Below the pieces are notes generated by a model. That model was not told the DNA's origin, ran no database searches, and was given only the letters and a program-made list of their open reading frames with translations. From NCBI GenBank assembly GCA_938083085.1, contig CALLKX010000051.1:1-55728 (forward strand): a stretch of 55,728 nt of DNA, in the 5' to 3' direction. This document shows positions 42,024 through 51,127 of this stretch, piece after piece. The stretch comes from an uncultured bacterium. Its GTDB lineage: Bacteria; Planctomycetota; UBA1135; GCA-002686595. The translations under genes and the position numbers were made by a program. The stretch's first letter is position 1; each line of letters starts with the position of its first letter.

Positions 42024-42953
42024 TCAGCGGGTCCAGGACGTCTCCGCGAAGGCGTCGTGGCCGTGGATGCTCTCGAAGTTCCGGGCGTGAACCCTGAAGG
42101 AGGCCACACGATCGTCGGCCTGGAGTCGCTCCGCGACACCGCGGACCATGTCCTCGACGAACACGGGGTTCTCGTAGGCCTCCATGGTGATCCAGCGCTC
42201 ATCGGGGCGCTTCAGCACGGGGTAAATCCTGCAGGAGGCGCTCTCCTCGGCGGCGAAGATGAGGTCACCCATGGGGAGCGTGACGGGCGTGCCGTCCTCG
42301 TCCTTGCGCGTGCGCACCTCCACCGTGACTGCGCCACGCTGGTTGTGGGCGCCGTAGTCGCTGATCTCCTTGCTGCAGGGACAGAGGCTGGTGACGGTCA
42401 CCACGGCCTTCTGGACCAGATCGATCTCGTCCCCGTTGATGAGGCCCACGAAGCCGCAGTCGATGTCGATCATGCCCTTGGACTTGGAGACCGGCGCCTC
42501 GCGCTCCATGAACATCGGGTACTCGAGGACCAGCCTCGCCTCGGCGGCTTCGAGCCGTTCTTGCATCTCCCGGAGCATGCGGAGCACCGCCTCCGGGCCG
42601 AGCTGCCGGTCATCGGCCTGCACGATCTCGATGAACCGGCTCATGTGCGTCCCCTTCGATTCGGGCGGCACGACGACGGACATCTCCATCTTCACGATCG
42701 TGGATCGCTCGATGCCGTCGGGGTCGATCGCCGTCGCGGGGTAGCGGACGTCCGTGACGCCTGCACACTCGAGGCGGATACCACGAACGTCGCCGCGGCC
42801 TTGGACGTCTTCTAGCGGTCCTGCGGGCGTCTTCTCGGGGCGATTAGTGCTCTCTGAGAGTCGACGCGGGTCGCTCATGGGAACGGAACTGGAAGCCTGG
42901 GTGTGGACGCGGCTCGGGGCGTCGACGAGGTCTGAATCCTTGAACATGCTCAT
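42024..42953 (-). CDS. folE2: GTP cyclohydrolase I type B
   Basis: A 309-residue GTP cyclohydrolase IB (COG1469). It opens GTP to 7,8-dihydroneopterin triphosphate for folate and queuosine-type pathways. The signature TSLCPCSKEISDYGAHNQRG contains the catalytic/metal Cys, and PVLKRPDERWITMEAYENPV with FVEDMVRGVAERL closes the fold. VQGRGDVRGIRLECAGVTDV marks the usual start of the conserved core at about residue 50. The first 45 residues are not conserved, so ATG 42878 (MSDPRRLSE, 284 residues) is a serious alternative start. FolE2 can use several metals and often replaces zinc-only FolE under zinc limitation. The upstream inverted repeat is described separately. Confidence 0.93.
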   Translation of the reverse strand: MSMFKDSDLVDAPSRVHTQASSSVPMSDPRRLSESTNRPEKTPAGPLEDVQGRGDVRGIRLECAGVTDVRYPATAIDPDGIERSTIVKMEMSVVVPPESKGTHMSRFIEIVQADDRQLGPEAVLRMLREMQERLEAAEARLVLEYPMFMEREAPVSKSKGMIDIDCGFVGLINGDEIDLVQKAVVTVTSLCPCSKEISDYGAHNQRGAVTVEVRTRKDEDGTPVTLPMGDLIFAAEESASCRIYPVLKRPDERWITMEAYENPVFVEDMVRGVAERLQADDRVASFRVHARNFESIHGHDAFAETSWTR

Positions 42954-43303
42954 ATTTTCGCCGGGCCGGCGAAGAGGGAGGCGCAATCTCGCGCGAAGCC
43001 TCGCAGGAACGCTGGGGGCCCGTTTCCGGGTCCGAGTCGCCGCTGGTCGCCGTGCCGGCGCGAAGTATGAGGAGGTCTCAGCAGAAAAGCAGTCGGTTTC
43101 CGTCCACACGAGACTTGCACCCCCCGACGACCAAAGGAGCGCTAGACTCCCGCGCCCGCCGCCACGGGCTCGCCCCTTACGCCTGTCGAAAGGGGCGCCT
43201 CTCCGGTTCGTGTATATAAACGTCTCGCGTCGCATCCCCCCCCAGATCCTGATCTCCCCGTCGCCTCTCCTGGCTGGGGTGCCCGGGACCCCTCTCTCCA
43301 CCC
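42954..43303. other. Divergent promoter region between folE2 and topA
   Basis: These 350 bases separate two divergent genes and should contain both promoters. Besides the inverted repeat beside folE2, I see an AT-richer GTGTATATAAACG at about 43209-43221 that could serve as a -10 region for topA. A GGGGT...ACCCC inverted repeat lies at about 43276-43292, close to the topA start. No gene is visible. Promoter positions are unproven. Confidence 0.5.
42957..42973 (-). promoter_or_regulatory. Inverted repeat directly before folE2 start
   Basis: TTCGCCG (42957-42963) and CGGCGAA (42967-42973) are perfect inverted repeats around GGC, ending three bases from the ATG at 42953. As RNA this is a 7-bp hairpin covering the place of a ribosome binding site. 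As DNA it could be an operator. If translation really starts at 42878, it would lie in the leader. Confidence 0.5.
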
Positions 43304-46039
43304 ATGTCCAAGACCCTCGTCATCGTCGAGTCGCCCACCAAGGCGAAGACCCTCAAGAAGTTCCTGGGTAAGGACTTCATCGTCGAGTCGAGTGTCGGGC
43401 ACATCCGTGACCTCCCGGCGAACGCGGCGGAGATCCCCGCCAAGTTCAAGAAGGAGAAGTGGGCGCGGCTCGGCGTCAACGTGGAAAACGACTTCAAGCC
43501 GCTGTACGTCGTGCAGCCGGCGAAGAAGAAGAAGATCTCCGAGCTGAAGTCGATCCTCGCTGAAGTTGACCGCGTCCTGCTGGCGACGGATGAGGATCGT
43601 GAGGGCGAGGCCATCTCCTGGCACCTGGTCGAGGTGCTCGGGATCAAGGTCCCCTACGAGCGGATGGTGTTCCACGAGATCACCAAGGGCGCCGTCCTCG
43701 AAGCGCTCAAGGACACCCGTGAGATCGACAAGGACATGGTTGAGGCCCAGGAGAGCCGACGCATCCTCGATCGCCTCTACGGCTACGAGGTGTCGCCGAT
43801 CCTCTGGCGCAAGATCAAGCCGCGCCTCTCGGCTGGACGGGTCCAGAGCGTCGCCACCAAGATCATCGTGGACCGCGAGCGTGCTCGCATGCGCTTCGTG
43901 GACGCGGAGTACTGGGACCTGACGGCGCGCTTCACAGCGACCAGCGGGGACGGAGAGGGCAAGGCCTTCGATGCACGCTTGAACTCGCTCGGCGGCAAGC
44001 GCGTCGCGAGCGGCAAGGACTTCGACCCCGATACCGGCAAGCTCAAGCGAGAGGATGTGACGCTGCTGGACGCCGCGGGGGCCAAGGGGCTCCAGGAGAA
44101 GCTGGACTCCGGCGACTTCAAGGTCCTGTCGGCCGAGGAGAAGCCCTTCACCCGGACCCCCTCGCCGCCGTTCACCACCTCCACGCTCCAGCAGGAGGGC
44201 AACCGCAAGCTCCGCTTCGACGCGAAGCGCACCATGCGGGCGGCCCAGCGGCTGTACGAGAACGGTTTCATCACCTACATGCGGACCGACTCGTTCACGC
44301 TGTCGACGCTCGCCATCGAGCTCACGCGTGAGGCCGTCGAGTCCACCTACGGCGCAGAGTTCCTCCCGGACAAGCCTCGCACCTACAAGGGCAAGGTCCA
44401 GAACGCGCAGGAGGCCCACGAGGCCATCCGCCCGGCCGGCGAGAAAATCGTGCCGACCTCCGAGATCCGCAAGGTGCTCGGCGAGGACGAGGCCAAGGTC
44501 TACGACCTGGTCTGGAAGCGCACGCTCGCCTGCCAAATGAAGGACGCCAGGGGGCGCCGCATGGTGCTCAAGGTCGGCGAGGCGGACGGGACGATCCAGG
44601 CGGTCTTCCAGGCCAACGGCAACGTGATCGACTTCCCCGGGTTCCTCCGGGCCTACGTCGAGGGCGCGGACGACCCCGATTCTGCGCTCGCCGAGCGGGA
44701 GACCGTGCTGCCCCCGGTGGCCCAGGGGGACACCGCCAAGGGCTCCGATGTCTCCGCCGAGGAGCACCACACCTCGCCGCCCGCGCGCCTCACCGAGGCG
44801 ACGCTCGTGAAGATGCTCGAGGAGGAGGGCATCGGTCGTCCGAGTACCTACGCCTCGATCATCGACACCATCCTGCGGCGGGACTACACCTTCAAGAAGG
44901 GGTCCGCCCTGGTGCCCACCTTCACGGCCTTCGCCGTGGTGTCGCTCATGGAGCAGCACATGGGGCACCTGATCGACCCCAGCTTCACTGCTTCTATGGA
45001 GGCGGCCCTCGACGCGATCTCACGCGGTGAGGACGAGATGCTCCCGTACCTGAAGAAGTTCTACGAGAGCGGGCTCGACGTCTCCCCGGGGCTGCGTCCG
45101 ATGCTCGAGGAGAAGGCCGAGGACATCGATCCGCGCACGGTGTGCTCCATCGGCATCGGCAAGAACGCCGACGGCGAGGACGTCATCGTCCGGGTCGGCC
45201 GTTATGGCCCCTTCCTGCAGCTGGGCGAGACGACCGCGCCGCTGCCGGACGAGACCGCGCCCGACGAGGTCACGGTGGAGTTCGCCGAGAAGATCCTCGC
45301 GGCGAAGGCGAAGGGAGACGAGCCCATCGGTCACCACCCCGAGAGCAGCCTACCGATCTACATCAAGACCGGCCGCTACGGCCCCTACGTCCAGCTCGGC
45401 GAGCAGACCGAGGACAAGAAGGAGAAGCCCAAGATGGTCTCGCTCCTCAAGGGGATGAGCGTCGAGGACGTCGACCTCGAGGTCGCCATCGCCCTCGCAT
45501 CCCTCCCGCGGAACCTCGGGACGGACGCGGACGGCGTGGAGATCCTCGCCCATAACGGTCGCTACGGCCCGTACATCAAGCGCGGCGCGGACACCCGGAG
45601 CCTCGAAGCGGAGGATCACCTCCTCTCGATCACGAACGAGCGAGCCCTCGCGCTCCTCGCCCAGGAGAAGAAGGGGCGTGGCCGCTCCACGCCCGAGCCC
45701 ATCAAGGTCTTCGAGAACGTCGAGGCCCTCGACGGCGCCTCGATCAAGCTCCTGAAGGGGCGCTACGGCCCCTACGTGAGCGATGGCGAGGTGAACGCCT
45801 CCCTGCCGCGCGACATGGAGAACCCCGAGTCGCTGACGGTGGCCCACGCCCTCGAGCTCCTCTCGGTCCAGCGCGAGAAGAAGGGCAAGAAGAAGACGAA
45901 GAAGAAGGCGGCCAAGAAGACGGCCAAGAAGAAGGCCACCAAGAAGAAGGCGGCGAAGAAGGCCTCCAAGAAGGCGCCCTCGCGCAAGAAGGCCGCTAGC
46001 GCGCGCGACGCCGACGAGGGAGCCCAAGACGAGTCGTGA
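43304..46039 (+). CDS. topA: DNA topoisomerase I
   Basis: A 911-residue type IA topoisomerase relaxing negative supercoils. The Toprim domain opens IVESPTKAKTLKKFLG and holds the acidic triad in TDEDREGEAISWH. The active-site tyrosine is Tyr325 (ITYMRTDSF). The IGRPSTYASII stretch is conserved. In place of the three zinc fingers of E. coli TopA, the C-terminus has four topo-C-terminal repeats recognisable by GRYGP (GRYGPFLQLGE, GRYGPYVQLGE, GRYGPYIKRG, GRYGPYVSDGE). A very basic tail of K/A repeats (KKAAKKTAKKKATKKKAAKK) follows and then an acidic end. The repeats plus lysine tail resemble actinobacterial and chlamydial/planctomycete enzymes and probably add DNA affinity. Confidence 0.97.
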   Translation: MSKTLVIVESPTKAKTLKKFLGKDFIVESSVGHIRDLPANAAEIPAKFKKEKWARLGVNVENDFKPLYVVQPAKKKKISELKSILAEVDRVLLATDEDREGEAISWHLVEVLGIKVPYERMVFHEITKGAVLEALKDTREIDKDMVEAQESRRILDRLYGYEVSPILWRKIKPRLSAGRVQSVATKIIVDRERARMRFVDAEYWDLTARFTATSGDGEGKAFDARLNSLGGKRVASGKDFDPDTGKLKREDVTLLDAAGAKGLQEKLDSGDFKVLSAEEKPFTRTPSPPFTTSTLQQEGNRKLRFDAKRTMRAAQRLYENGFITYMRTDSFTLSTLAIELTREAVESTYGAEFLPDKPRTYKGKVQNAQEAHEAIRPAGEKIVPTSEIRKVLGEDEAKVYDLVWKRTLACQMKDARGRRMVLKVGEADGTIQAVFQANGNVIDFPGFLRAYVEGADDPDSALAERETVLPPVAQGDTAKGSDVSAEEHHTSPPARLTEATLVKMLEEEGIGRPSTYASIIDTILRRDYTFKKGSALVPTFTAFAVVSLMEQHMGHLIDPSFTASMEAALDAISRGEDEMLPYLKKFYESGLDVSPGLRPMLEEKAEDIDPRTVCSIGIGKNADGEDVIVRVGRYGPFLQLGETTAPLPDETAPDEVTVEFAEKILAAKAKGDEPIGHHPESSLPIYIKTGRYGPYVQLGEQTEDKKEKPKMVSLLKGMSVEDVDLEVAIALASLPRNLGTDADGVEILAHNGRYGPYIKRGADTRSLEAEDHLLSITNERALALLAQEKKGRGRSTPEPIKVFENVEALDGASIKLLKGRYGPYVSDGEVNASLPRDMENPESLTVAHALELLSVQREKKGKKKTKKKAAKKTAKKKATKKKAAKKASKKAPSRKKAASARDADEGAQDES

Positions 46040-46827
46040 TGCCGGGTGAGGCCGACGCGACGCCGGTCGGTCCCCATGCGGGCGGCGCCGATTCGTCCAT
46101 CAGCACGGGCGAGGACCTTCGGGTGGTCTCTTGGAACATCCACAAGGCCCTCGACTCAGGCCTCGCGGCGGAGCTCGCGCGCCTGGTGGAGGAGCGGGCT
46201 CCCCACGTGCTGGCCCTCCAGGAAGCGCGCCCCGGCCTCCCGCTTCCTGCCGGGTTCGCCGGTCACCACGCCGCAAGCTTCCGCCGCGGCCTCATGGGCC
46301 CAGAGGAAGGCGTGATGACCCTCGCTCGCGCGCCGGCACTCGCGGCCCACAGGGTCCGCTCCTCCGAGCGTGAGCTGCGGCTCCTGACGCCCAAGGCGGC
46401 GTTGATTTCGCAGCTCCCCCTTAGCGACGGGCGGGAGCTGTGCCTGGTGAACGTCCACGGCCTGAACTTCGACCCCACCGGCCGTCAGCTCGCGCGGCAG
46501 CTCGATGACCTCCGGGAGCGGGTGGCCCACATCAGCGGGCCGGTGGTGGTCGCAGGTGACTTCAACACCTGGAACGACCGCCGCATGGGGGCCGTGCGCG
46601 ACCTCGCCCATGCCCTCGACCTGGAGGAGGTGGCGCCGGACTTCCCCGGGGGGACCAAGGGCCGACTGCCCGGGCGCAAGGCCCGCGAGACCCTGGGCCT
46701 CGACCACCGCTTGCACCTTGACCGCCTCTTCGTGCGGGGCCTCGTCCCCGTCCATGCGGCGTGGATGGACTCGTACCGTTGCTCTGACCACGTCCCCCTG
46801 ATCGCTCACCTCACCTGGACCCGATGA
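46039..46827 (+). CDS. Endonuclease/exonuclease/phosphatase family protein
   Basis: A 262-residue member of the EEP (DNase I/exonuclease III-like) fold. Visible motifs are VVSWNIHKALDSG (Asn metal site), LALQEARPG (catalytic Glu), VVVAGDFNTWND (Asp/Asn pair), LDHRLHLDRLFVRG and SDHVPLIAHL (final Asp-His). All the catalytic residues are there, so it should be an active Mg-dependent phosphodiesterase. Whether it cuts DNA or lipids cannot be told; the SWNIHK...G form is common in cytosolic EEP proteins of unknown substrate. The ATG at 46039 overlaps the topA stop by one base (TGATG); an in-frame GTG sits immediately before it. The next gene overlaps its end (ATGA), so three genes are coupled to topA. 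Confidence 0.85.
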   Translation: MPGEADATPVGPHAGGADSSISTGEDLRVVSWNIHKALDSGLAAELARLVEERAPHVLALQEARPGLPLPAGFAGHHAASFRRGLMGPEEGVMTLARAPALAAHRVRSSERELRLLTPKAALISQLPLSDGRELCLVNVHGLNFDPTGRQLARQLDDLRERVAHISGPVVVAGDFNTWNDRRMGAVRDLAHALDLEEVAPDFPGGTKGRLPGRKARETLGLDHRLHLDRLFVRGLVPVHAAWMDSYRCSDHVPLIAHLTWTR

Positions 46828-48023
46828 ACCAGACGCTCGCCCGACACTGGGGCCTCGACCCCGAGGTCGCCTTCCTGAACCACGGCTCCTTCGGCGCTGC
46901 CCCGCGCGTGGTGCTCGAGGCCCAGCGCCGGGAGCGAGACGCCATGGAGCGGGACCCGATCCACTACCTCGCGCCGGAGCGCAGCCTCTACGAGAAGCTG
47001 GACGCGGTGCGAGCGCGTCTCGGTGGGTTCCTTGGGTGTCCCGCGGAGGACCTCGCCTTCGTCCGCAACGCCACCGAGGGCGTGAACTCCGTGCTCCGTT
47101 CGTTCGAGCTCGAGGCCGGCGACCGGGTCGTCATCACCAGCCACGGATACAACGCGTGCAACAACGCGGCGCGCTACGTGGCCGAGCGCGCGGGGGCGGA
47201 GGTCTCGGTGGCCGAGATCCCCTTCCCCATCGAGGACCCCGCAGAGGCGGTGGCGGCGATCGCCGCGGCCTGCTGCGAGCGCACGCGCCTCCTGCTGGTG
47301 GACCACGTCACCAGCCCCACCGGGCTGATCCTGCCGGTAGAGGACATCGTCAGGACCGCCCGCGCGCGGGGCATCCGGACCCTGGTGGACGCGGCCCATG
47401 GGCCCGGCATGCTCCCCATGGACCTGGAGCAGGTCGGCGCGGACTACACCACGGGCAACCTGCACAAGTGGCTGTGCGGACCCAAGGTCTCGGGCTTCCT
47501 CCACGTTCGACCCGAGCTCCAAGGGTCGGTCCGTCCCTGCGTCATCAGCCACGCGGCGAACACCCCGGCGCCCGGCCGCTCGCGCTTCATCGCCGAGTTT
47601 GACTGGACCGGCACCTTCGACCCCTCGCCGCTCCTCGCGGTGCCCAGCGCCATCGACTTCCTGGAGGGGGTCCTCCCCGGCGGCCTCGAGGCCGTGCGGT
47701 CCCACAACCGAGCCCTGGTTCTGGAGGGGCGCGAGATCCTCTGTGAGGCCCTCGGGGTCCAACCGCCCGCGCCTGACTCCATGCTGAGCTCCCTGGTGAC
47801 GCTGCCGCTCCCAGCCCCCGCTTCTGACGCGCCGGCTAGCGGCCGCGTCGACCCCCTCCAGCTCGCCCTCTTCGAGCGGCACCGGGTCGAGGTGCCCATC
47901 GTTCACTGGCCCGTCAAGGGGCAGCGCTGGGTCCGGATCTCGGCCCAGGTCTACAACGATCGCGCGGACTACGAGCGCCTCGCGGCGGGGCTGGTGGCAG
48001 AGGGAGAGGCTTCTCGGATCTGA
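46824..48023 (+). CDS. Class V aminotransferase, isopenicillin-N-epimerase-like
   Basis: A 399-residue PLP enzyme of the class V (NifS/isopenicillin N epimerase) family. The N-terminus FLNHGSFGAAPRVVLEAQRR is the hallmark of the epimerase-like group. The PLP-anchoring Asp and His are in LVDAAHGPG (Asp189, His192), and the Schiff-base lysine is Lys215 in GNLHKWL. ATEGVNSVLRSF makes the phosphate cup. The group includes cysteine desulfhydrase-like and hercynylcysteine sulfoxide lyase (EgtE) enzymes. No other ergothioneine genes are seen, so the substrate remains open. Its ATG overlaps the EEP gene's stop. Confidence 0.88.
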   Translation: MNQTLARHWGLDPEVAFLNHGSFGAAPRVVLEAQRRERDAMERDPIHYLAPERSLYEKLDAVRARLGGFLGCPAEDLAFVRNATEGVNSVLRSFELEAGDRVVITSHGYNACNNAARYVAERAGAEVSVAEIPFPIEDPAEAVAAIAAACCERTRLLLVDHVTSPTGLILPVEDIVRTARARGIRTLVDAAHGPGMLPMDLEQVGADYTTGNLHKWLCGPKVSGFLHVRPELQGSVRPCVISHAANTPAPGRSRFIAEFDWTGTFDPSPLLAVPSAIDFLEGVLPGGLEAVRSHNRALVLEGREILCEALGVQPPAPDSMLSSLVTLPLPAPASDAPASGRVDPLQLALFERHRVEVPIVHWPVKGQRWVRISAQVYNDRADYERLAAGLVAEGEASRI

Positions 48024-48086
48024 TCGGTGCCGAGCGGTCATACTGGCCGCCGCCCCCTGCCTTCGCCCGTCGCCGGGCCGCCCCCC

Positions 48087-49346
48087 ATGTATCGCATCCC
48101 TGGCTTCCACTTCGAGGACCACATCTTCCGGCTCCCCCTGGATCACGACGATCCGGCGGGTGGAGCGATCGAGGTGTTCGGCCGAGAGGTCCTCTCCGGA
48201 GATGGCGCGCATAGCCACCGTCCGTGGCTCGTTTTCCTGCAGGGGGGCCCAGGCTTCGAGAGCCCGCGTCCGCTCGCCGCCGGCGGGTGGCTGAGCAAGG
48301 CGGTCGAGCGCTATCGCGTCCTGCTCCTCGATCAGCGTGGGACGGGGCGGAGCACGCCGCAGGTGCCCGAGAACATCACCGCCCTGGGCGACGCCGCCGC
48401 CCAGTCGGAGCACCTCGCTCGCTTCCGCGCGGACGCGATCGTCCGTGACTGCGAGGCGATCCGCAGCGAGCTCGGCGTGGAGCGTTGGACGGTGCTTGGT
48501 CAGAGCTTCGGTGGCTTCTGCGCTGTGCACTACCTCTCGTCGGCGCCGGAGGGGCTCTCGGGCGTGATGATCACCGGCGGCTTGCCCGGGCTCGAGACGA
48601 GCGCGGAGGACGTCTATCGACGGACGTACCCCCTCACCAGGACCAAGAACGAGCAGCTCTTCGCGCGCTTCCCGCAGCTCGAGGGCCGCGTCCGAGCGGT
48701 GTTCGATCGTCTACAGCGAGGCGACGTCGTCCTCCCCTGTGGCGACCCCCTCACCCCCGAGCGCCTGCAGCTCGTGGGGAGTCAGCTCGGCTTCTCCTAC
48801 GGAGCTGCCCAGCTGCACTACCTGTTCGAGCGCGCCTTCGTCCCGGGGGCCGATGCCCTCTCGCGGGCGTTCCTGCGCGGGGTGGAGGGGATGCAGGCCT
48901 TCGATACGAACCCCTTCTACGCGATCCTCCACGAGGCGTGCTACGCCCAGGGCGGCGCGACGGCGTGGGCGGCGGACCGAGTGCGCGGTGAGTTCCCCGA
49001 GTTTGCTCCGCCGGTGGCGGGGGGCGCGCCGCTGTTCACCGGCGAGATGGTCTACCCCTGGTTCTTCGAGCAGATCGGGGCGCTGCGTGGCCTCGCCGAG
49101 GTGGGCGACCTGCTCGCGCACCGATCGGACTGGCCTGCCCTCTATGACCCGGCCGCCCTCGGCCGGAACAAGGTCCCGGTGGCGGCGCTGATCTATCACG
49201 ACGACATGTTCGTCCCGGCGGACCTCTCGATCGAGACCGCGGGCCGGATCAAGGGGCTGGAGCCCTGGATCACCAACGAGCACGAGCACGACGGGCTCCG
49301 TGCGGACGGCGCCAACGTGTTCGACAAGCTGCACGCACGCCTCTGA
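48087..49346 (+). CDS. Proline iminopeptidase-like alpha/beta hydrolase (S33)
   Basis: A 419-residue hydrolase of the S33 family. The oxyanion sequence is LVFLQGGPGFESP (family HGGPG, here with Gln for His), LLLDQRGTGRST follows, and the nucleophile is Ser140 in GQSFGG. The later YHDDMFVPADLS and NEHEHDGLR supply the acid and the His. This ordering is that of prolyl aminopeptidases, which release N-terminal proline from peptides. The length (longer than the usual 310-330) matches the clade represented by Xanthomonas- and actinobacterial-type enzymes of about 420 residues. No signal peptide is seen. The ATG at 48087 (MYRIPGFHFEDH) is chosen over GTG 48027. Confidence 0.88.
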   Translation: MYRIPGFHFEDHIFRLPLDHDDPAGGAIEVFGREVLSGDGAHSHRPWLVFLQGGPGFESPRPLAAGGWLSKAVERYRVLLLDQRGTGRSTPQVPENITALGDAAAQSEHLARFRADAIVRDCEAIRSELGVERWTVLGQSFGGFCAVHYLSSAPEGLSGVMITGGLPGLETSAEDVYRRTYPLTRTKNEQLFARFPQLEGRVRAVFDRLQRGDVVLPCGDPLTPERLQLVGSQLGFSYGAAQLHYLFERAFVPGADALSRAFLRGVEGMQAFDTNPFYAILHEACYAQGGATAWAADRVRGEFPEFAPPVAGGAPLFTGEMVYPWFFEQIGALRGLAEVGDLLAHRSDWPALYDPAALGRNKVPVAALIYHDDMFVPADLSIETAGRIKGLEPWITNEHEHDGLRADGANVFDKLHARL

Positions 49347-49426
49347 GACCGTCGCCCTGTCGGGTCCATGAGGTGAGCCTGAGGAGTCGAGTGCAGGGCC
49401 GTGAGCGGCCCGCTAGCCTCGGCAGC

Positions 49427-51100
49427 ATGCTGATGCACTCCATCTTCGCCGTCGCGGCCGCCGGCCTGTCCCCCTCGCTCACACTCGCTCAAGGCGGGCC
49501 GCCGCGGACGGGCTTGGCCCCCGCCGAGTCCACCTCGACCCCGGCCGCAGGCCAGGGCCGTGGGGTGCTCCGCGCGCTGGAAGGTGCCGGGACGGGCGCG
49601 ACGTTGGTGGCCCCTCTCAGGTCGAAGACGACCTTCCTGGTGGACGCGGGCGGGGAGACGCTGCACTCGTGGCCCAGCGAGTGGACGCCGGGCAACTCGG
49701 CCTACTTGCTGGAGGACGGCTCGCTGCTGCGCTGCGGCAAGGACGCCGGGAGCGCGCCCTTTCGTGGTGGCGGCGAGGGGGGGCGGATCCAGCGGATCAG
49801 CTGGGACGGCGAGCTCCTCTGGGACCACCAGCTCGCCAACAGTCGCCGCCGTCAGCATCACGACATCGAGCCGCTTCCCAACGGGAACGTGCTCGCCATC
49901 GTCTGGGAGGGCGTGTCCGCCGAGGACGCCATGGCGGCAGGCCGTGACGCGGAGGGTGCGAGCAGCCCGCTCTGGCCGGACGCCATCGTCGAGCTGAGGC
50001 CCGTGGGGACGTCCGAGGCGGAGGTCGTCTGGGAGTGGCGCGCGTGGGATCATCTCGTCCAGGACCGTGACCGCGAGAAGCCCAACTACGGCGATCCTGC
50101 GGAGCACCCGCACCGGATCAACGTGAACTTCGACCGCCGCGAGCGTCCCAAGACCGCGGGCGAGCTGGAGCGTGAGGCCGCCGAGCAGGAGCGCCTGCGC
50201 GGGCTCGGCTACGGAGGCGGCGGCGATGAGCCTCGCCGGGGCCGACGCGGCCGCGGGGGGCGTGGCGGCCGGGGCGGAGGGTCGGATTGGATGCATACCA
50301 ACGGGATCGACTACGACCCTGCCACGGACCTGATCGCCATCAGCGTGCGCTCGGCCAGCGAGGTCTGGATCATCGACCACTCGACCAGCTCGGCGCAGGC
50401 CCGTACGGGCGAGGGGGGCCGGCGCGGCCGCGGCGGCGACCTGCTCTATCGGTTCGGTCGACCGGCGTCATGGGGCGGCAGCGGCGAGCAGGTGCTGTTC
50501 CATCAGCACGACCCGCAGTTCCTCCCCGCGGCGGAGGGTCTCTCGCTCTCCGTCTTCAACAACGGCAGCGGCCGCGAGGGCGGCGATCGCTCCAGCGCGG
50601 ACGTGTTCTCGATCGGCTTCACCGAGGAGGGTGGCTTTGGCGACGGCCTACCGATCGCGCCTGACCTGGCCTGGACCTGGAGCGGCGGCGAGGAGCGGAT
50701 CTTCAACGGCCACATCAGCGGGGCCCAGCGGCTGGAGAGCGGCCACATGCTGGTGTGCCTAGGCGAGGAGGGGCGGGTCCTCGAGGTGACCCCGGACCAT
50801 CGGGTGGTCTGGGAGTACCTGCAGGACTTCGAGCCCGACCAGGCCGGCGACCCCGGCGGACCCGGGGGTCCGAGAGGGCGCGGTGGTCCACCCCAGGGCC
50901 GTCCCGATCGTGGCGGTCCCCCGGGTGCTGGTCCAGGCGGCGGTCCGCCCCGGGGAGGGCCCCCCGGCGGCCGCCGAGGGGGCGGAGGACCCCAGAGCTC
51001 CCACGCCGTCTTCCGGGCCACGCGCTACGAGGCGGGTCACCCGGGCCTGGCCCGACTCTCAGCAGCTGGTGAGAGCCAGGACCCAACACGGGACCGTTGA
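49427..51100 (+). CDS. Arylsulfotransferase-like exported protein with Gly/Arg-rich inserts
   Basis: A 557-residue exported protein with a signal peptide (about 1-22, ending TLAQ). The body resembles the ASST/arylsulfotransferase-like propeller: LLEDGSLLRCGKD, QHHDIEPLPNGNVLAIVWEG, DWMHTNGIDYDPATDLIAIS and NGHISGAQRLESGHMLVCLG. The His-rich phrases near QHHDIEPLPNGN and MHTNGIDY match the catalytic-site neighbourhood of planctomycete ASST-like proteins. Two inserts are odd: an RGRRGRGGRGGRGGG run near residue 270 and a Gly-Pro-Arg run near residues 480-530. The inserts use repeated GGC/GGN codons and look like expanded low-complexity. It probably acts outside the cell; sulfate-ester donor and acceptor are unknown. 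An in-frame GTG upstream is less likely. Confidence 0.75.
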   Translation: MLMHSIFAVAAAGLSPSLTLAQGGPPRTGLAPAESTSTPAAGQGRGVLRALEGAGTGATLVAPLRSKTTFLVDAGGETLHSWPSEWTPGNSAYLLEDGSLLRCGKDAGSAPFRGGGEGGRIQRISWDGELLWDHQLANSRRRQHHDIEPLPNGNVLAIVWEGVSAEDAMAAGRDAEGASSPLWPDAIVELRPVGTSEAEVVWEWRAWDHLVQDRDREKPNYGDPAEHPHRINVNFDRRERPKTAGELEREAAEQERLRGLGYGGGGDEPRRGRRGRGGRGGRGGGSDWMHTNGIDYDPATDLIAISVRSASEVWIIDHSTSSAQARTGEGGRRGRGGDLLYRFGRPASWGGSGEQVLFHQHDPQFLPAAEGLSLSVFNNGSGREGGDRSSADVFSIGFTEEGGFGDGLPIAPDLAWTWSGGEERIFNGHISGAQRLESGHMLVCLGEEGRVLEVTPDHRVVWEYLQDFEPDQAGDPGGPGGPRGRGGPPQGRPDRGGPPGAGPGGGPPRGGPPGGRRGGGGPQSSHAVFRATRYEAGHPGLARLSAAGESQDPTRDR

Positions 51101-51127
51101 CCGAGGCTGGCGAGGGGCCGGCGCCTG

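Noticed and set aside
43142..44968. Long minus-strand open frame (608 codons)
   Set aside because: Antisense shadow of topA, which is unmistakable.
46806..48530. Long minus-strand open frame (574 codons)
   Set aside because: Antisense shadow of the aminotransferase and peptidase genes, both with intact active sites.
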